Shown: piece by piece, positions 42,648-52,725 of the stretch
How positions within the stretch are numbered: the first letter of the stretch is position 1
Layout of the letters: each line of letters begins with the position of its first letter
Assembly (NCBI RefSeq): GCF_009695865.1
Contig: NZ_VUNB01000001.1
Location: forward strand, 352,472 to 416,471
Length of the DNA stretch: 64,000 nt
Reading direction: 5' to 3'
From: Allobaileyella intestinalis
Lineage (GTDB): Bacteria; Bacillota; Clostridia; Peptostreptococcales; Anaerovoracaceae
The notes under the pieces: generated by a model
What the model was told of the DNA's origin: nothing
The model's database searches: none
What the model saw: the letters and a program-made list of their open reading frames with translations, nothing else
Program-made: the position numbers and the translations under genes

Positions 42648-43285
42648 CACCATCGATTCTGTCGGCGGATTTTGCCGCCCTGGGACGGGATGTTAAGGAA
42701 ATATGCGACCTTGGAGCCGACTATATTCATGTGGATGTAATGGATGGGATGTTCGTGCCGAATATCAGTTTCGGTGCTCCGGTGATGAAGAGCTTGAACC
42801 CCATTGCCACCGTTCCCTATGACGTTCACCTTATGATTGCAGATCCGGACAGATATCTGGAAGATTTTGTAACTGAAAACACTGAATTTATCACCGTCCA
42901 TCAGGAAGCCTGCCTCCACCTTAACAGGACTCTGCAGCATATCCATTCTCTGGGAATGAAGGCAGGAGTTTCTCTTAACCCTGGAACATCTCCTGACATC
43001 CTTGAGTATGTTCTGCCCTATCTTGACATGGTTCTTGTGATGTCGGTAAATCCGGGTTTTGGCGGACAGAAATTCATTGAGAACAGCTACAGCAAGATAA
43101 GAAGGCTGGATGAGATGAGGAAAAAGGGAGGTTACGACTTCCTCATTGAGGTGGACGGTGGAGTAAACCCTGATAACGGGGGAAAACTGGAAGAAGCCGG
43201 TGCAGATATACTTGTGGCCGGATCTGCAGTTTTCAAGGCAGAAGACAGAGGGGAAGCCATCAGACTCATAAAGAATGAAATGTAA
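42635..43285 (+). CDS. rpe: Ribulose-phosphate 3-epimerase
   Basis: Rpe interconverts ribulose-5-phosphate and xylulose-5-phosphate in the pentose phosphate pathway. The 216-residue TIM barrel shows all hallmarks: APSILSADFAALG, DYIHVDVMDGMFVPN, VHLMI, VMSVNPGFGGQKF and EVDGGVNPDN. It starts within the end of rsgA and closes the priA-to-rpe cluster. Confidence 0.97.
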   Translation: MAKIAPSILSADFAALGRDVKEICDLGADYIHVDVMDGMFVPNISFGAPVMKSLNPIATVPYDVHLMIADPDRYLEDFVTENTEFITVHQEACLHLNRTLQHIHSLGMKAGVSLNPGTSPDILEYVLPYLDMVLVMSVNPGFGGQKFIENSYSKIRRLDEMRKKGGYDFLIEVDGGVNPDNGGKLEEAGADILVAGSAVFKAEDRGEAIRLIKNEM

Positions 43286-43340
43286 GCTTACCTGGGAATC
43301 AGCTTGTGAATTTAATCAGCAAATTAATATGTGAATACAG

Positions 43341-43377
43341 AAAAACCCGTACCGGAAATATCCGATACGGGTTTTTT
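43341..43377. terminator. Bidirectional terminator between rpe and the PBP gene
   Basis: AAAACCCGTA..CGG pairs with CCG.TACGGGTTTT around a short A/T loop, with T runs on both strands. It serves rpe (plus) and the class A PBP (minus). Confidence 0.92.
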
Positions 43378-43393
43378 AGCTGTTCAGTGACTA

Positions 43394-46300
43394 TTATGGA
43401 TTTGATGGCGTATTGCCGGATGATGAACCTCCAGTAGAACTGCCGCCTGTGTTACCGCCGGTATCTCCGCCAGTGTTTCCACCGGTGTTGCCGCCGGTAC
43501 TGCCACCAGTGTTACCACCGGTATTTCCGCCGGTATTGCCACCGGTGTTACCACCAGTATTGCCGCCGGTGTTTGGATTGTTCTCTTCGTTTTCCGTATC
43601 CTTGGAAGGACTTTCAGGCTTCGGAACTTCTTCTGGTTTCTCTTCTTCCTGAACCTGTTCAGCCTGTTTAAGCTGAGATTTTGAAGGCTCCGTTCCCTTT
43701 ATGTAGTATTCATTATGGTATTTCACTACATTTGAAGGCATGGACCGGTAGTGTCCAGTCTTTGCTTCAGGAATCTGGTTCATAATCTTTCCCCAGAGGC
43801 TGGCAGCCATTCCAGATGCAGATGTGAGCTGGATATTAACATCTGTTCCGATCCAGAGGGAGGCTGCATACTTAGGCGTGAAACCGTCAAACCAGATATC
43901 GTAGTTGTTCTCTGTTGTACCGGTTTTTCCTCCGGCCTGGACTCCCGAGATATTTGCGTTCTTACCAATACCTTCTGAAACAACAGACTTCAGCATATCT
44001 GTCATAATCCATGAAACGCCCTTGTCCAGAACTGTATGTGGTTTAGATTCAGCCTCCAGAAGCACTCCGCTTCTGTCCTTAACTTTGGTGTAACAGATAG
44101 TGGACATTCTCACACCGTTATTAGGGAAGGTTGCGTATGCTTCGGCCATCTCATAAGGAGATACTCCGTTAGAAAGACCTCCCAGAGCCAGGGAAGCAGG
44201 ACCAGAGTCCTTGTTTCCAGTGGATTCCTTAATATCCAGAGTGGATATTCCGAATTTCTTTATGGTGTTTGCAACGTTCTCATAGCCTTCCTGCTCGTAC
44301 AGTTTTACTGCAACAGTGTTGATGGACTGCTGGAGAGCATAGCGCATTGTTACATCACCTTTGAATCCGTTATAGGAGTTCTTCGGCCAAACCTTGCCTC
44401 CGAATTTCAGAGGCTCGTCCTTAATGATAGAGGATGGGGTGAGGTAGTCACCATATCCTGCAGCACCCTGGGTGTCGTTTCCCGGATCTGTGTAGGTGAA
44501 CTTCTTGCCCTTATCGTAGGCCTCTTTGCTCATCTGAAGGGCAGTACTGTAAACACCAATAGGCTTGATGGAAGATCCCGGCTGCCTTGTGTTTGTGGCT
44601 CTGTTGTACAGATGGGCTCCTGAAACGCCTCTGCCTCCTACCATGGCCTTCATCTCTCCAGTGCCTACCTCGGTGATAACCATTGCTGCCTGAGGCTGTA
44701 CCACCTTTGACTGAAGGGTGTATGCTTTTTCTGTAAAGGCAGGATGTCCATCTATCTCTGAAATCAGATCCTTATTGCTATTTATGTACTCTCCTGAAAT
44801 TACCAGATTGCCGCTGCTGTCAAGAGACTTGTACTTAGCCGGAATATTTACGTATCCACCTGGATAAATGTATAGTGTACCGTTTTCACTGACGTACATT
44901 GGCTTGAATTCCAGGCTGTAATCTGTGCCTGCAGAGGTATCGGTCTTGTAGATATTGAGACGTTTATTCTTATAAACTACAAGAGATCCGTCGCTCTTCT
45001 GCTTGTATTCACCATCTGCAAATACGAAATTGCCGTCTTTCAGCATATTTCCGTAATCGTAGAGTATGATTCCCCCGGCATCATTGATAATGTTGTTGCT
45101 GCCGTCTTTCTGCAGGTTGGTTAGTCCAGGGAAATTGGAATTATCATCAAATTCCTTTTCAATAGCGTTCTGAGCAGTGCTGTCCATGGTGGTGTATATC
45201 TTGAGACCACCAGCGTATACCATGTCCTGGGCTCTCTTGTAAGACATGTCGTACTTGTCCATCAAATCGCTTATTACTTTATTGATTGTAAAGTCTGTGA
45301 AATATGATGAATGATGTTCAGCCTGCTGTATTGTAGGGTTAATAAAGGTGGAAAGATCCTTCTCGTAAGCACTGTCATGTTCTGATTTGGAGATGTAGCC
45401 CTGCTGCTCCATCAGATCCAGACAGGTGTCTCTTCTGTTCTTTGAAATATCGTTTACCACGTAGTTCTGCCCGTTCACACTGATAATTGTTCCTGAACCG
45501 GAAGCTGAATCCTGTTGTACGAGGAAAGCATAGGTATCTGGAGACTGAGGAAGGGCGGCCAGAGCTGCACTTTCTTCAAGAGTCAGCTGAGAAGCGTTCT
45601 TGGAGAAATAAGTTTTCGCAGCATCTTCAATTCCATAGTTTCCGAATCCAAAGTAAATGCTGTTCAGATATGCTGTGATAATCTGCTCTTTCGAAAGATC
45701 TTTCTCAATCTGGTGAGCATAATACATTTCGATTATCTTACGCTTCAGGCTTCGCTGGCTCTTTATCTCAGGGAGATATACGTTTCTGGCAAGCTGCTGG
45801 GTAATGGTACTGGTTCCGCTGATGGACCCGTGACCGGTAACAGCCTGGAGCACCGCACCGCCCATTCTTGTCCAGTTGAAGCCGTGGTGCGTCCAGAAAG
45901 TCTTATCTTCCAGGGCAACAAAGGCGTTAACAGTCTGTTTGTTAAGGTCCTTATATTTAATGATAGTCCGGTCCTGACCGTAGCTTACCTTATCAATCTG
46001 TTTGCCGTCCTGGTCATAAATAACAGAAGATTGAGAAATCTGGTCATATATGTGGGTCGGATCAATCTTAGGGGCTGTTGCGATAATGAGAATTGTGGAA
46101 ACCGCAAAAATAACTATCATTGCCCCCAAGACTGCGAAGGCGTTTCTGATGGTCTTCTTCACGCTGAACAGCCGAGGCTTGTTCTTAACGGATTTTCCTT
46201 TGAAATTGACCTTTTCGCCACCATCAGGATCGTAGGCCTTGTTCTCCACTGTAAACAGTTCTTTGAGAGTTCTGCCTGGATGGGTGACCTTATCCTTGAA

Positions 46301-47056
46301 GTTCTGGAATTTCTGGCTGTTTCCGGACTTATTTTTGCCATTTTCAGGAGAAGAAGAGTTCTTGCTCCGGTTGTGTCTTCCCCTTCTGGAGTGGCGGCTT
46401 TCATCTTCTCCGCTGAGCTGTGCATCTATTCTCTTCAAAAAGTCGTCGTCATCGGGACTAACTGAAAGAGGCAGGGCACCTTCCACAACTGGGATGACCT
46501 TTTTTTCATCTTTCTTGCTGTGGTCATGCTTGCTGTGGTCGTGTGGCCTGTGTGAAATCGAAGGTGATGCTGTACCAGTACTTGTACCAGCACTTTTACC
46601 GGAATTAATACCAGTATTCTTGCCAGCACCAGAACCCTTCTTTTCTTCCTTCATCTTCATCCTTGCCATGGCCCTGGCAAGCTCACGCATTTCCTGCTGC
46701 TTCTGAGCTTCAGATTTCGCAGAATTTACCTGGGGCTTTTTTGCCTGGGAATTCCGGGAATTCATGGTGCTTGAATTCCCTTTACTCTTTACACCTGAAG
46801 AATGGCCGGCAGTTGGTGTTTGTTCCTTCTGCCCGCCAGTGTGTTTGCTGCCGGATGTGGAAATGCCAGAAGCGGCCTGCTGTTCCTGGAGACGTTTCTT
46901 TGCCATAGCTCTGGCTACAGCCTGCATCTCCTTGTGAAGGCGTGCTTCCTCAGCAGCCTTGGATGAAGGACTACTGCCTTTTGAACCGGAAACGCCAGTT
47001 GAGCCACCGGCCTTTCTGTTTCTGTTATTCATATTCGGTTTCTGATCTATAGCCAT
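43394..47056 (-). CDS. Class A penicillin-binding protein (PBP1A type), unusually long
   Basis: This bifunctional enzyme polymerises and crosslinks peptidoglycan. A cytosolic region of ~300 residues, rich in Ser, Gly, Lys and His, precedes one membrane helix (about 305-330). The glycosyltransferase domain shows EDKTFWTHHGFNW, STITQQLARNVYL and YLNSIYFGFGNYG. The transpeptidase domain has SSIK near 826, SIN near 912 and KTGT near 1043. A Pro/Glu/Lys-rich stretch and a tail of ten GGNT-type tetrapeptides end the protein. At 1220 residues it is well above the usual 700-900. The gene stands alone, divergent from comEC. Confidence 0.94.
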   Translation of the reverse strand: MAIDQKPNMNNRNRKAGGSTGVSGSKGSSPSSKAAEEARLHKEMQAVARAMAKKRLQEQQAASGISTSGSKHTGGQKEQTPTAGHSSGVKSKGNSSTMNSRNSQAKKPQVNSAKSEAQKQQEMRELARAMARMKMKEEKKGSGAGKNTGINSGKSAGTSTGTASPSISHRPHDHSKHDHSKKDEKKVIPVVEGALPLSVSPDDDDFLKRIDAQLSGEDESRHSRRGRHNRSKNSSSPENGKNKSGNSQKFQNFKDKVTHPGRTLKELFTVENKAYDPDGGEKVNFKGKSVKNKPRLFSVKKTIRNAFAVLGAMIVIFAVSTILIIATAPKIDPTHIYDQISQSSVIYDQDGKQIDKVSYGQDRTIIKYKDLNKQTVNAFVALEDKTFWTHHGFNWTRMGGAVLQAVTGHGSISGTSTITQQLARNVYLPEIKSQRSLKRKIIEMYYAHQIEKDLSKEQIITAYLNSIYFGFGNYGIEDAAKTYFSKNASQLTLEESAALAALPQSPDTYAFLVQQDSASGSGTIISVNGQNYVVNDISKNRRDTCLDLMEQQGYISKSEHDSAYEKDLSTFINPTIQQAEHHSSYFTDFTINKVISDLMDKYDMSYKRAQDMVYAGGLKIYTTMDSTAQNAIEKEFDDNSNFPGLTNLQKDGSNNIINDAGGIILYDYGNMLKDGNFVFADGEYKQKSDGSLVVYKNKRLNIYKTDTSAGTDYSLEFKPMYVSENGTLYIYPGGYVNIPAKYKSLDSSGNLVISGEYINSNKDLISEIDGHPAFTEKAYTLQSKVVQPQAAMVITEVGTGEMKAMVGGRGVSGAHLYNRATNTRQPGSSIKPIGVYSTALQMSKEAYDKGKKFTYTDPGNDTQGAAGYGDYLTPSSIIKDEPLKFGGKVWPKNSYNGFKGDVTMRYALQQSINTVAVKLYEQEGYENVANTIKKFGISTLDIKESTGNKDSGPASLALGGLSNGVSPYEMAEAYATFPNNGVRMSTICYTKVKDRSGVLLEAESKPHTVLDKGVSWIMTDMLKSVVSEGIGKNANISGVQAGGKTGTTENNYDIWFDGFTPKYAASLWIGTDVNIQLTSASGMAASLWGKIMNQIPEAKTGHYRSMPSNVVKYHNEYYIKGTEPSKSQLKQAEQVQEEEKPEEVPKPESPSKDTENEENNPNTGGNTGGNTGGNTGGNTGGNTGGSTGGNTGGNTGGDTGGNTGGSSTGGSSSGNTPSNP
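43448..43568 (-). repeat. 12-bp coding tandem repeat (GGNT)10 in the PBP tail
   Basis: Ten units of 12 bases, read on the plus strand as GTGTTACCGCCG and variants. Nearly all differences are synonymous, with GGST and GGDT as the only changed units, so the repeat appears kept at protein level. Confidence 0.9.
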
Positions 47057-47331
47057 AATTATCCTTTCATAATCGAGTTATTTTAACATTTTTCAAGGCT
47101 CAAATGAATGAAAACACAAGGATATAGGGGAATTTTCAGATAATTTTCAGATTTGCCGGTGATATGGTGCTTAGAAAAACTATATATGGGACTTTTTTCG
47201 AAAATGTATCGTTATCTGACAACAGGATGCACAATTTATTTTCCATATTGAACCATGAAATACACTGGGATATTGTACGTTCACAGGGGTTGAAGTGGCT
47301 TCCGATGATGAGTTGCGGGGGGAGAAATGAC

Positions 47332-49893
47332 ATGCTTCGAAGAAAACTCTTTGCCTTTGGAATTTCATTCTCCTTAGGCATATATTCCGGATATCTTTTC
47401 AGGGACAAAATGAACCTTCCGGGAGCCATGGCAGTGGCACTTTCTTGTATTCTGGCTCTTCTCCTTCTTGCAAGGTCGGGAGAAATAGAACCGGGGGATG
47501 TTGCGAACATTCTACTGTGGGCAGTTGCAGGGGTGCTGGTTATATCCTGGAATGGATACAGACTTGATTCATATGGCAGGGAGCTGGTTCATGGAGAAAA
47601 TGCAGGCAGGGAAACCAGATTGGCAGGAAGAATAGTGGATGTCCGGAAAGGTGACAGCAGCTGGAGCTTTACCGTCAAGGACAAGAACGGCGGCAGGAGT
47701 CAGGTCAGGGTCAGCAATGAGGACATAGAAGAATACACGGAAGGTCAGAACAATCTTCTCAGTCTGACGGGAAGAAAATGCATTGCAGCAGGAAAATTTC
47801 AATTGCCTCAGCCAGCAACAAACCCGGGGCTTTTTGACTACAGGCTGTATCTGAGGTCCAGGGGGATTTCCGCTGAGTCAAAGATGAGAAGGCTCCGGTT
47901 TCAGGGAACCTCAGGAACCAGAAACGGCAGTCCTGATAGCAGTAAAGGACAGGATGATGGGCCAGGCAGCTACAGCGATACACTTGTAATCCTGGGCGGG
48001 CCGGACAGCCGTAAAAAACCGGGGAAGGGCACTCTTTTTTACCTGGAAACCAATGGTATTGCCGGTGCGATTAATATTATCAAGGAATTTCCAGAAAAAC
48101 TGCTGTGGAAGGAAAGAAGCTTCATGGTGGCCCAGAGAGTAAAGTTCATGGAGGCCTTTGAAAGGGCGCCGGAAAGCAAGGGGGTGTTGAACGGAATACT
48201 CTTCGGGGATAAGTCAGACCTGGATAAGAAGGTTTATATGGAATTTACAGAGAATAACACGGCTCATGTACTGACGGTCAGCGGACTGCACATGGGATTT
48301 CTTTATGGTGCTCTGATGTTCATAACGGGAAAAAAGAGAAACAGGCAGGTGACATGGATGATATGGATTGTGCTCACAGCCTATGGGGAGATTACCATGT
48401 GGAGCACTTCCACAATCAGGGCCTGGCTGATAATATCCCTGTCCATGCTGTCTTTCTTCGTGAAGAAACCCTTTGATCTTCTGTCGGCTTTGAGTTTTTC
48501 GGCGGTTGTAATGCTTGCCTGGAGGCCATATCTGCTGTTTAACGGCGGTTTTATTATGTCGTATCTGGCCATGCTTGGCATTTCATTCCTTTCGGTTCCG
48601 ATGGGTCATTTTTTTGGAAAATATCTGGGCGGGGCAGCGTCAGTTCAGGGGGGAATGTTGCCCTATGTTTCTTATTCATACAACATGGTGGATCCTTTCA
48701 GCCTCTTCATTAACATGCCGGTGATTGCCCTGGCTTCTGTGGTGGCGCCGGCAGCAATACTTGTCCTTGTTTTTCTCTGCCTTACGGGATATGTTCCCCC
48801 TCTGCTGGTGTTCATAATCGACAGCCTCTGCCAGCTGCTTGTCAAGATTAATCATCTTCTTTCGGCAGGTGGACGCCATTCTTTTGTGGTTCCATCTATG
48901 GCGGCAGGGGGCCTGGTATGTATCTATTTTGTATGTTTTTTTCTCACCTCTGAACTGGTTACGGTGATGGTAATACGAAGGCAGTGGAAGAGGATTGGGG
49001 TTACGGCAGCCATATTGCTCATTCCTGTTCTGGCTCTGGCGTGGACCATGAGAAATCCAATGGCCGGTGATCAGCTGGTTTTTGCAGACGTGGGACAGGG
49101 AGACTGTGTGCACATAAGGACAGAAAGAGGCAATTACCTCATAGATGGAGGAGGGGACAGGTTCAGGAACGTGGGAGAGGAAACTCTGAGACCGTATCTT
49201 CTCAAGAACGGCTGTGAAAGAATTGATGTTTCCTTCATAACTCACCTTCACCAGGATCACTGCAAGGGAGTGGAGGAACTGAGAAAAATCTATCCAGTAG
49301 GTTCCACGGCTATTTCCTCTGAATACCAGGGGGAAAGTTTTGATACAGTAAAGGATGTAAAAAAACTTTTGTATTTATCAGCAGGTGACCGGGTTTCCAT
49401 AGGGAAAAACAGCTCCATCCAGGTAATCTGGCCTCTGAAAGGAGAATCAGGCGGCAGACAGGCCGATAGGGGAGGATTGCTGGACGAAAAAAATGAAATG
49501 AATATGGTAATGATCGTAAATATAGATGGCAGGAAGATCATGGTAACAGGTGATCTCCTTGAGGAAGACGAGAAGGCTATGATAAAATACTACCGCAATT
49601 CTGGCCTGCTGAAGTGCCATGTGCTGAAGGCTGGCCATCATGGAAGCAGAACCAGCACATCACCAGAATTCCTTGATGCTGTGGATCCGGAAATAGTTGT
49701 AATACAAGTGGGGAGGAATAATATTTATGGCCATCCTCACCGGCAGGTAGTCAGGAGAATAGAATCAAGGGGGATTAAAATATACAGAACGGACGTTCAG
49801 GGGGCTGTGGGTATGAGAATCCGGAAAAACCATATCCAGGTGCATACTATGATAAGACAGTCTCCGGAGGAAGGAAATACAGATGTCATATAA
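47332..49893 (+). CDS. comEC: DNA uptake channel protein ComEC
   Basis: ComEC carries single-stranded DNA across the membrane in transformation. The ~853-residue protein has N-terminal membrane helices with a DUF4131-like region, the Competence domain (HVLTVSGLHMGFLYGAL; STIRAWLI), and a C-terminal metallo-beta-lactamase domain with HLHQDH near residue 637, VTGDL and AGHHGS. A Ser/Asp/Gly-rich insert lies near residue 200. The frame is open from 47164, but GGGGGGAG just ahead of ATG 47332 and the typical hydrophobic start decide for 47332. Its end overlaps holA by 11 bases, a common pairing. Confidence 0.94.
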   Translation: MLRRKLFAFGISFSLGIYSGYLFRDKMNLPGAMAVALSCILALLLLARSGEIEPGDVANILLWAVAGVLVISWNGYRLDSYGRELVHGENAGRETRLAGRIVDVRKGDSSWSFTVKDKNGGRSQVRVSNEDIEEYTEGQNNLLSLTGRKCIAAGKFQLPQPATNPGLFDYRLYLRSRGISAESKMRRLRFQGTSGTRNGSPDSSKGQDDGPGSYSDTLVILGGPDSRKKPGKGTLFYLETNGIAGAINIIKEFPEKLLWKERSFMVAQRVKFMEAFERAPESKGVLNGILFGDKSDLDKKVYMEFTENNTAHVLTVSGLHMGFLYGALMFITGKKRNRQVTWMIWIVLTAYGEITMWSTSTIRAWLIISLSMLSFFVKKPFDLLSALSFSAVVMLAWRPYLLFNGGFIMSYLAMLGISFLSVPMGHFFGKYLGGAASVQGGMLPYVSYSYNMVDPFSLFINMPVIALASVVAPAAILVLVFLCLTGYVPPLLVFIIDSLCQLLVKINHLLSAGGRHSFVVPSMAAGGLVCIYFVCFFLTSELVTVMVIRRQWKRIGVTAAILLIPVLALAWTMRNPMAGDQLVFADVGQGDCVHIRTERGNYLIDGGGDRFRNVGEETLRPYLLKNGCERIDVSFITHLHQDHCKGVEELRKIYPVGSTAISSEYQGESFDTVKDVKKLLYLSAGDRVSIGKNSSIQVIWPLKGESGGRQADRGGLLDEKNEMNMVMIVNIDGRKIMVTGDLLEEDEKAMIKYYRNSGLLKCHVLKAGHHGSRTSTSPEFLDAVDPEIVVIQVGRNNIYGHPHRQVVRRIESRGIKIYRTDVQGAVGMRIRKNHIQVHTMIRQSPEEGNTDVI

Positions 49894-50947
49894 GAACTTT
49901 GCTGCAGATCTGAAGAATGGCAGAACGGGTAGGGTGTTTTTTTTCTATGGAAGAGAAAACCTTCTCATCAGGTGGGCAGTAGATACGCTGATAAAGAAAT
50001 ATACAGATCCTGAATACAGGGAATTTAATCTTGTTGAACTTGATGAAAATGCAGATGTGCAGCAGGTGGTATCCAGTGCTCTGACCTACCCTATGTTTCC
50101 AGGCAGGAGGGTGGTGGTTGTCCGGAACCTCCGGATACTGCACCAGAACAGCAAGACAAGTGCAACAAAAGACCAGGATAAAGAAGATCTGAAACTCATT
50201 GAGAAACTAGCCAAGGATCAGCCGGATTCATCTGTAATGATTTTCTATCTGGACAGCATGTATGGCTCGGGCAAGCTGAACGCTGCCGCTAAGTCCTTTG
50301 CCAAGGCTGCTTCTTCCTATGAGATGGGAGCCCTGTCTCCAGCTGAATTCAAGCAGTTTGTTCTTAAGCGGATCCGGGAGGCAGGAAAGAAAATCGGTGG
50401 CAGAAATCTGGATTATCTGACAGATCTGACAGGATACTTCAACAAGGAAACTACTGCTACTCTGGATGATATCGAAAGAAATCTGGAAAAACTTTTCCAG
50501 GCTGAAGAGAGTGAAGAAATAAGCCGTGAGCTTATCCATGAGATGATGGCAGGAGATGATGAGAAATTCATCTTTGCTATGATCGATGCAATGGGACGGG
50601 GAAACAGGAAGAGAGCCTTCCAGCTGGTGATAAATAATCTTTCTTCAGCTAAGAACACTAGTGACAGAGACGGTATTGCCCTAAGCATTACGGGCCTGCT
50701 TACCAGTCAGTTTGAGCTTATGTATGATTCCCTGGAGATATATTCTCCGGGCAAGTCCTTTAAGGCCATGGCATCAGAACTGGGAGCCAATGAATACAGA
50801 CTGAAAAAAGCCCGGGAAGCTGCAGTCAAATTCGGTCAGAAAAAAATAAAAAAATGCCTCATGGATCTATATGATATCGACAGAAAAATGAAGACAGGTG
50901 AGATGAATGCCACTATGGGTCTGGAGATTTTCATGGCTTCAATTTAA
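49883..50947 (+). CDS. holA: DNA polymerase III delta subunit
   Basis: HolA opens the beta clamp during loading. The 354-residue length and the start GRTGRVFFFYGRENLLIRWAV are typical, with FPGRRVVVVRNLRIL, the linker around SPAEFKQFV and the C-terminal collar domain (NATMGLEIFM). GGAGGAA lies inside the comEC tail. The rpsT gene that often follows is not present; a terminator comes next instead. Confidence 0.93.
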   Translation: MSYKNFAADLKNGRTGRVFFFYGRENLLIRWAVDTLIKKYTDPEYREFNLVELDENADVQQVVSSALTYPMFPGRRVVVVRNLRILHQNSKTSATKDQDKEDLKLIEKLAKDQPDSSVMIFYLDSMYGSGKLNAAAKSFAKAASSYEMGALSPAEFKQFVLKRIREAGKKIGGRNLDYLTDLTGYFNKETTATLDDIERNLEKLFQAEESEEISRELIHEMMAGDDEKFIFAMIDAMGRGNRKRAFQLVINNLSSAKNTSDRDGIALSITGLLTSQFELMYDSLEIYSPGKSFKAMASELGANEYRLKKAREAAVKFGQKKIKKCLMDLYDIDRKMKTGEMNATMGLEIFMASI

Positions 50948-51011
50948 AGAATTTAATATTTGAACAGTCTATACTTAACTAATCAAAGACCAGATAACCA
51001 GAGATAAAAGT

Positions 51012-51074
51012 GCCCGTGATTTTCCATACTCCATGAAATTCCATGCAGTTACGGAGAAGCCACGGGCTTTTTTT
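51012..51074 (+). terminator. Terminator after holA
   Basis: GCCCGTG (51012-51018) pairs with CACGGGC (51061-51067) across a 42-base loop that can fold further (CTCC/GGAG), followed by seven T. On the other strand it lies just past the recN stop at 51076. Confidence 0.7.
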
Positions 51075-51075
51075 A

Positions 51076-52701
51076 TTATGATTCTGATTCCACCTTGTTC
51101 ATCAGCTCCTCGGCTGCTTCTGCAGATTTACCTGAAGCGCCGCCGCTGAACAGGGAAGCAAGCATGTTTATTTTTCCCTGACGATCCAGGTCTGTTATTA
51201 TAGTCTCTGATTTGCCGGTGGAAAGGTCCTTCTCAATGAGGAAGTTCTCATTGCCGTAAGCGGCGATCTGAGGCAGATGGGTTATGCAGAGAATCTGGTG
51301 CTTCTTGGAAATCTCCTTCATCTTACGGCCTACGGTGAGAGCAGTGTGACCGCTGATTCCGGTATCAATTTCGTCGAAAATCATGGTATCAATCCGGTCT
51401 GAATCTCCGGTGATATGTCTGAAAGCCAGCATGATTCTTGAAATCTCACCGCCGGAAGCTGTTTCTGAGAGGGGACGGAGAGGCTCACCGGGATTTGTGG
51501 AAATCATGAATTCCAGGGAATCATATCCTGTGGCGGTGATTTCCGGCAGTCTGGTGAATTTTATGCTGAATTCATCGTTGGCGAAATCCAGATCGTCCAG
51601 TTCGCTGATCATGGCCTTCTCCATCTTGCCGGCAATCTGGTGCCTCAGTTTTGATATCTGGTCAGCTTTTTCAGACAGCTCCTCATAGGCTTCATCCATC
51701 TTTGCTTTCAGGCGGTCCTTTTCTTCCTGAAAATTTGTAATTAGCTGCAGCTTCTGATCCAGCTCTTCTGCATAGGCCAGAATACCATCTACATCCATCT
51801 TGTACTTCCGCTTGGCATCTTCAATCTCACTGAGCCTGCCGGAAATCCGGTCCATGTCTTCTCCGGAAAAATCCATATTATCCGACAGACGGCGTAGTGT
51901 ATCGGATACATCCTCAAGACTGTAGTAGATATCGTTAAGAGACCGGGAAGCCTCCTCCAGATCCGGACTGTAACGGGAGACAGAGGAAAGAAGGTCTGAA
52001 CATCTTCCTATTATGGCTGAGGCTGATGGTTCCGATTCGTGAAGAAGCTGGTGGGCACCTTCAACGGCCTCGTAGATACGGGCGCTGTTCTTCATGAGCT
52101 GAAGCTGGTTCTCCAGGTCTTCATCCTCTCCCGGCTTAAGGTTCAGCTGTGAAATGTAATCAAATTCAAACTGATAATAGTCTTTCTGGCGGCGACCGGC
52201 CTCTTCTTCTTTGATGACCCGGTCGTATTCTCCTTTAGCTTTGCGCCATCTGTCATACAGGGCTGACAGCTGGGAGAGAGGTTCATCAATAATTTGATGA
52301 CCATACCGGTCTGTCATTCGGGTGTGATTCTCAGGATTCAGAATCGGCTGATTGTCGTACTGCCCGTGAATATGGGCAAAACCCTGGCAGAACTCCCTGA
52401 GCTGTGCCAGGGTAACTACGGAGCCGTTTATTCTGGCGTGGCTCTTGCCTGAAGACAAAAGCTCTCTTTGAATAACAACCTCTTCGCCGTTGTATTCTCC
52501 TGCAATCTGGATCACGGCTTTAGAGGTTCCCCTTCTGATCATAGAAATATCCGCTCTGTTTCCCAGAGCGGTACTGATGGCCTGAACCAGCACAGACTTA
52601 CCTGCACCGGTTTCGCCGGTTATTACATTGAATCCTTTGCCCAGGTCAAAAGATATGTGGCGGATGGTAGCAAAGTTATCTATTGTTACGAAATCAATCA
52701 T
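51076..52701 (-). CDS. recN: DNA repair protein RecN
   Basis: RecN is an SMC-like ATPase that gathers double-strand break ends. The 541-residue protein has Walker A VITGETGAGKSVLVQ near residue 30, a long coiled-coil middle (about 150-380), the ABC signature ETASGGEISRIMLA and Walker B TMIFDEIDTGISG. It follows argR by ~25 bases on the minus strand, the argR-recN order common in Bacillota. Confidence 0.95.
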   Translation of the reverse strand: MIDFVTIDNFATIRHISFDLGKGFNVITGETGAGKSVLVQAISTALGNRADISMIRRGTSKAVIQIAGEYNGEEVVIQRELLSSGKSHARINGSVVTLAQLREFCQGFAHIHGQYDNQPILNPENHTRMTDRYGHQIIDEPLSQLSALYDRWRKAKGEYDRVIKEEEAGRRQKDYYQFEFDYISQLNLKPGEDEDLENQLQLMKNSARIYEAVEGAHQLLHESEPSASAIIGRCSDLLSSVSRYSPDLEEASRSLNDIYYSLEDVSDTLRRLSDNMDFSGEDMDRISGRLSEIEDAKRKYKMDVDGILAYAEELDQKLQLITNFQEEKDRLKAKMDEAYEELSEKADQISKLRHQIAGKMEKAMISELDDLDFANDEFSIKFTRLPEITATGYDSLEFMISTNPGEPLRPLSETASGGEISRIMLAFRHITGDSDRIDTMIFDEIDTGISGHTALTVGRKMKEISKKHQILCITHLPQIAAYGNENFLIEKDLSTGKSETIITDLDRQGKINMLASLFSGGASGKSAEAAEELMNKVESES

Positions 52702-52725
52702 AATTATTATGCCGTTTTATTCCGG

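Noticed and set aside
43448..43568. Regular short repeats that could be taken for a CRISPR array
   Set aside because: The unit is 12 bases with no spacers and encodes GGNT in the PBP frame; no cas genes are near.
47164..47331. 56 extra N-terminal codons of ComEC
   Set aside because: The stretch does not resemble the family, and the strong GGGGGGAG site points to ATG 47332.
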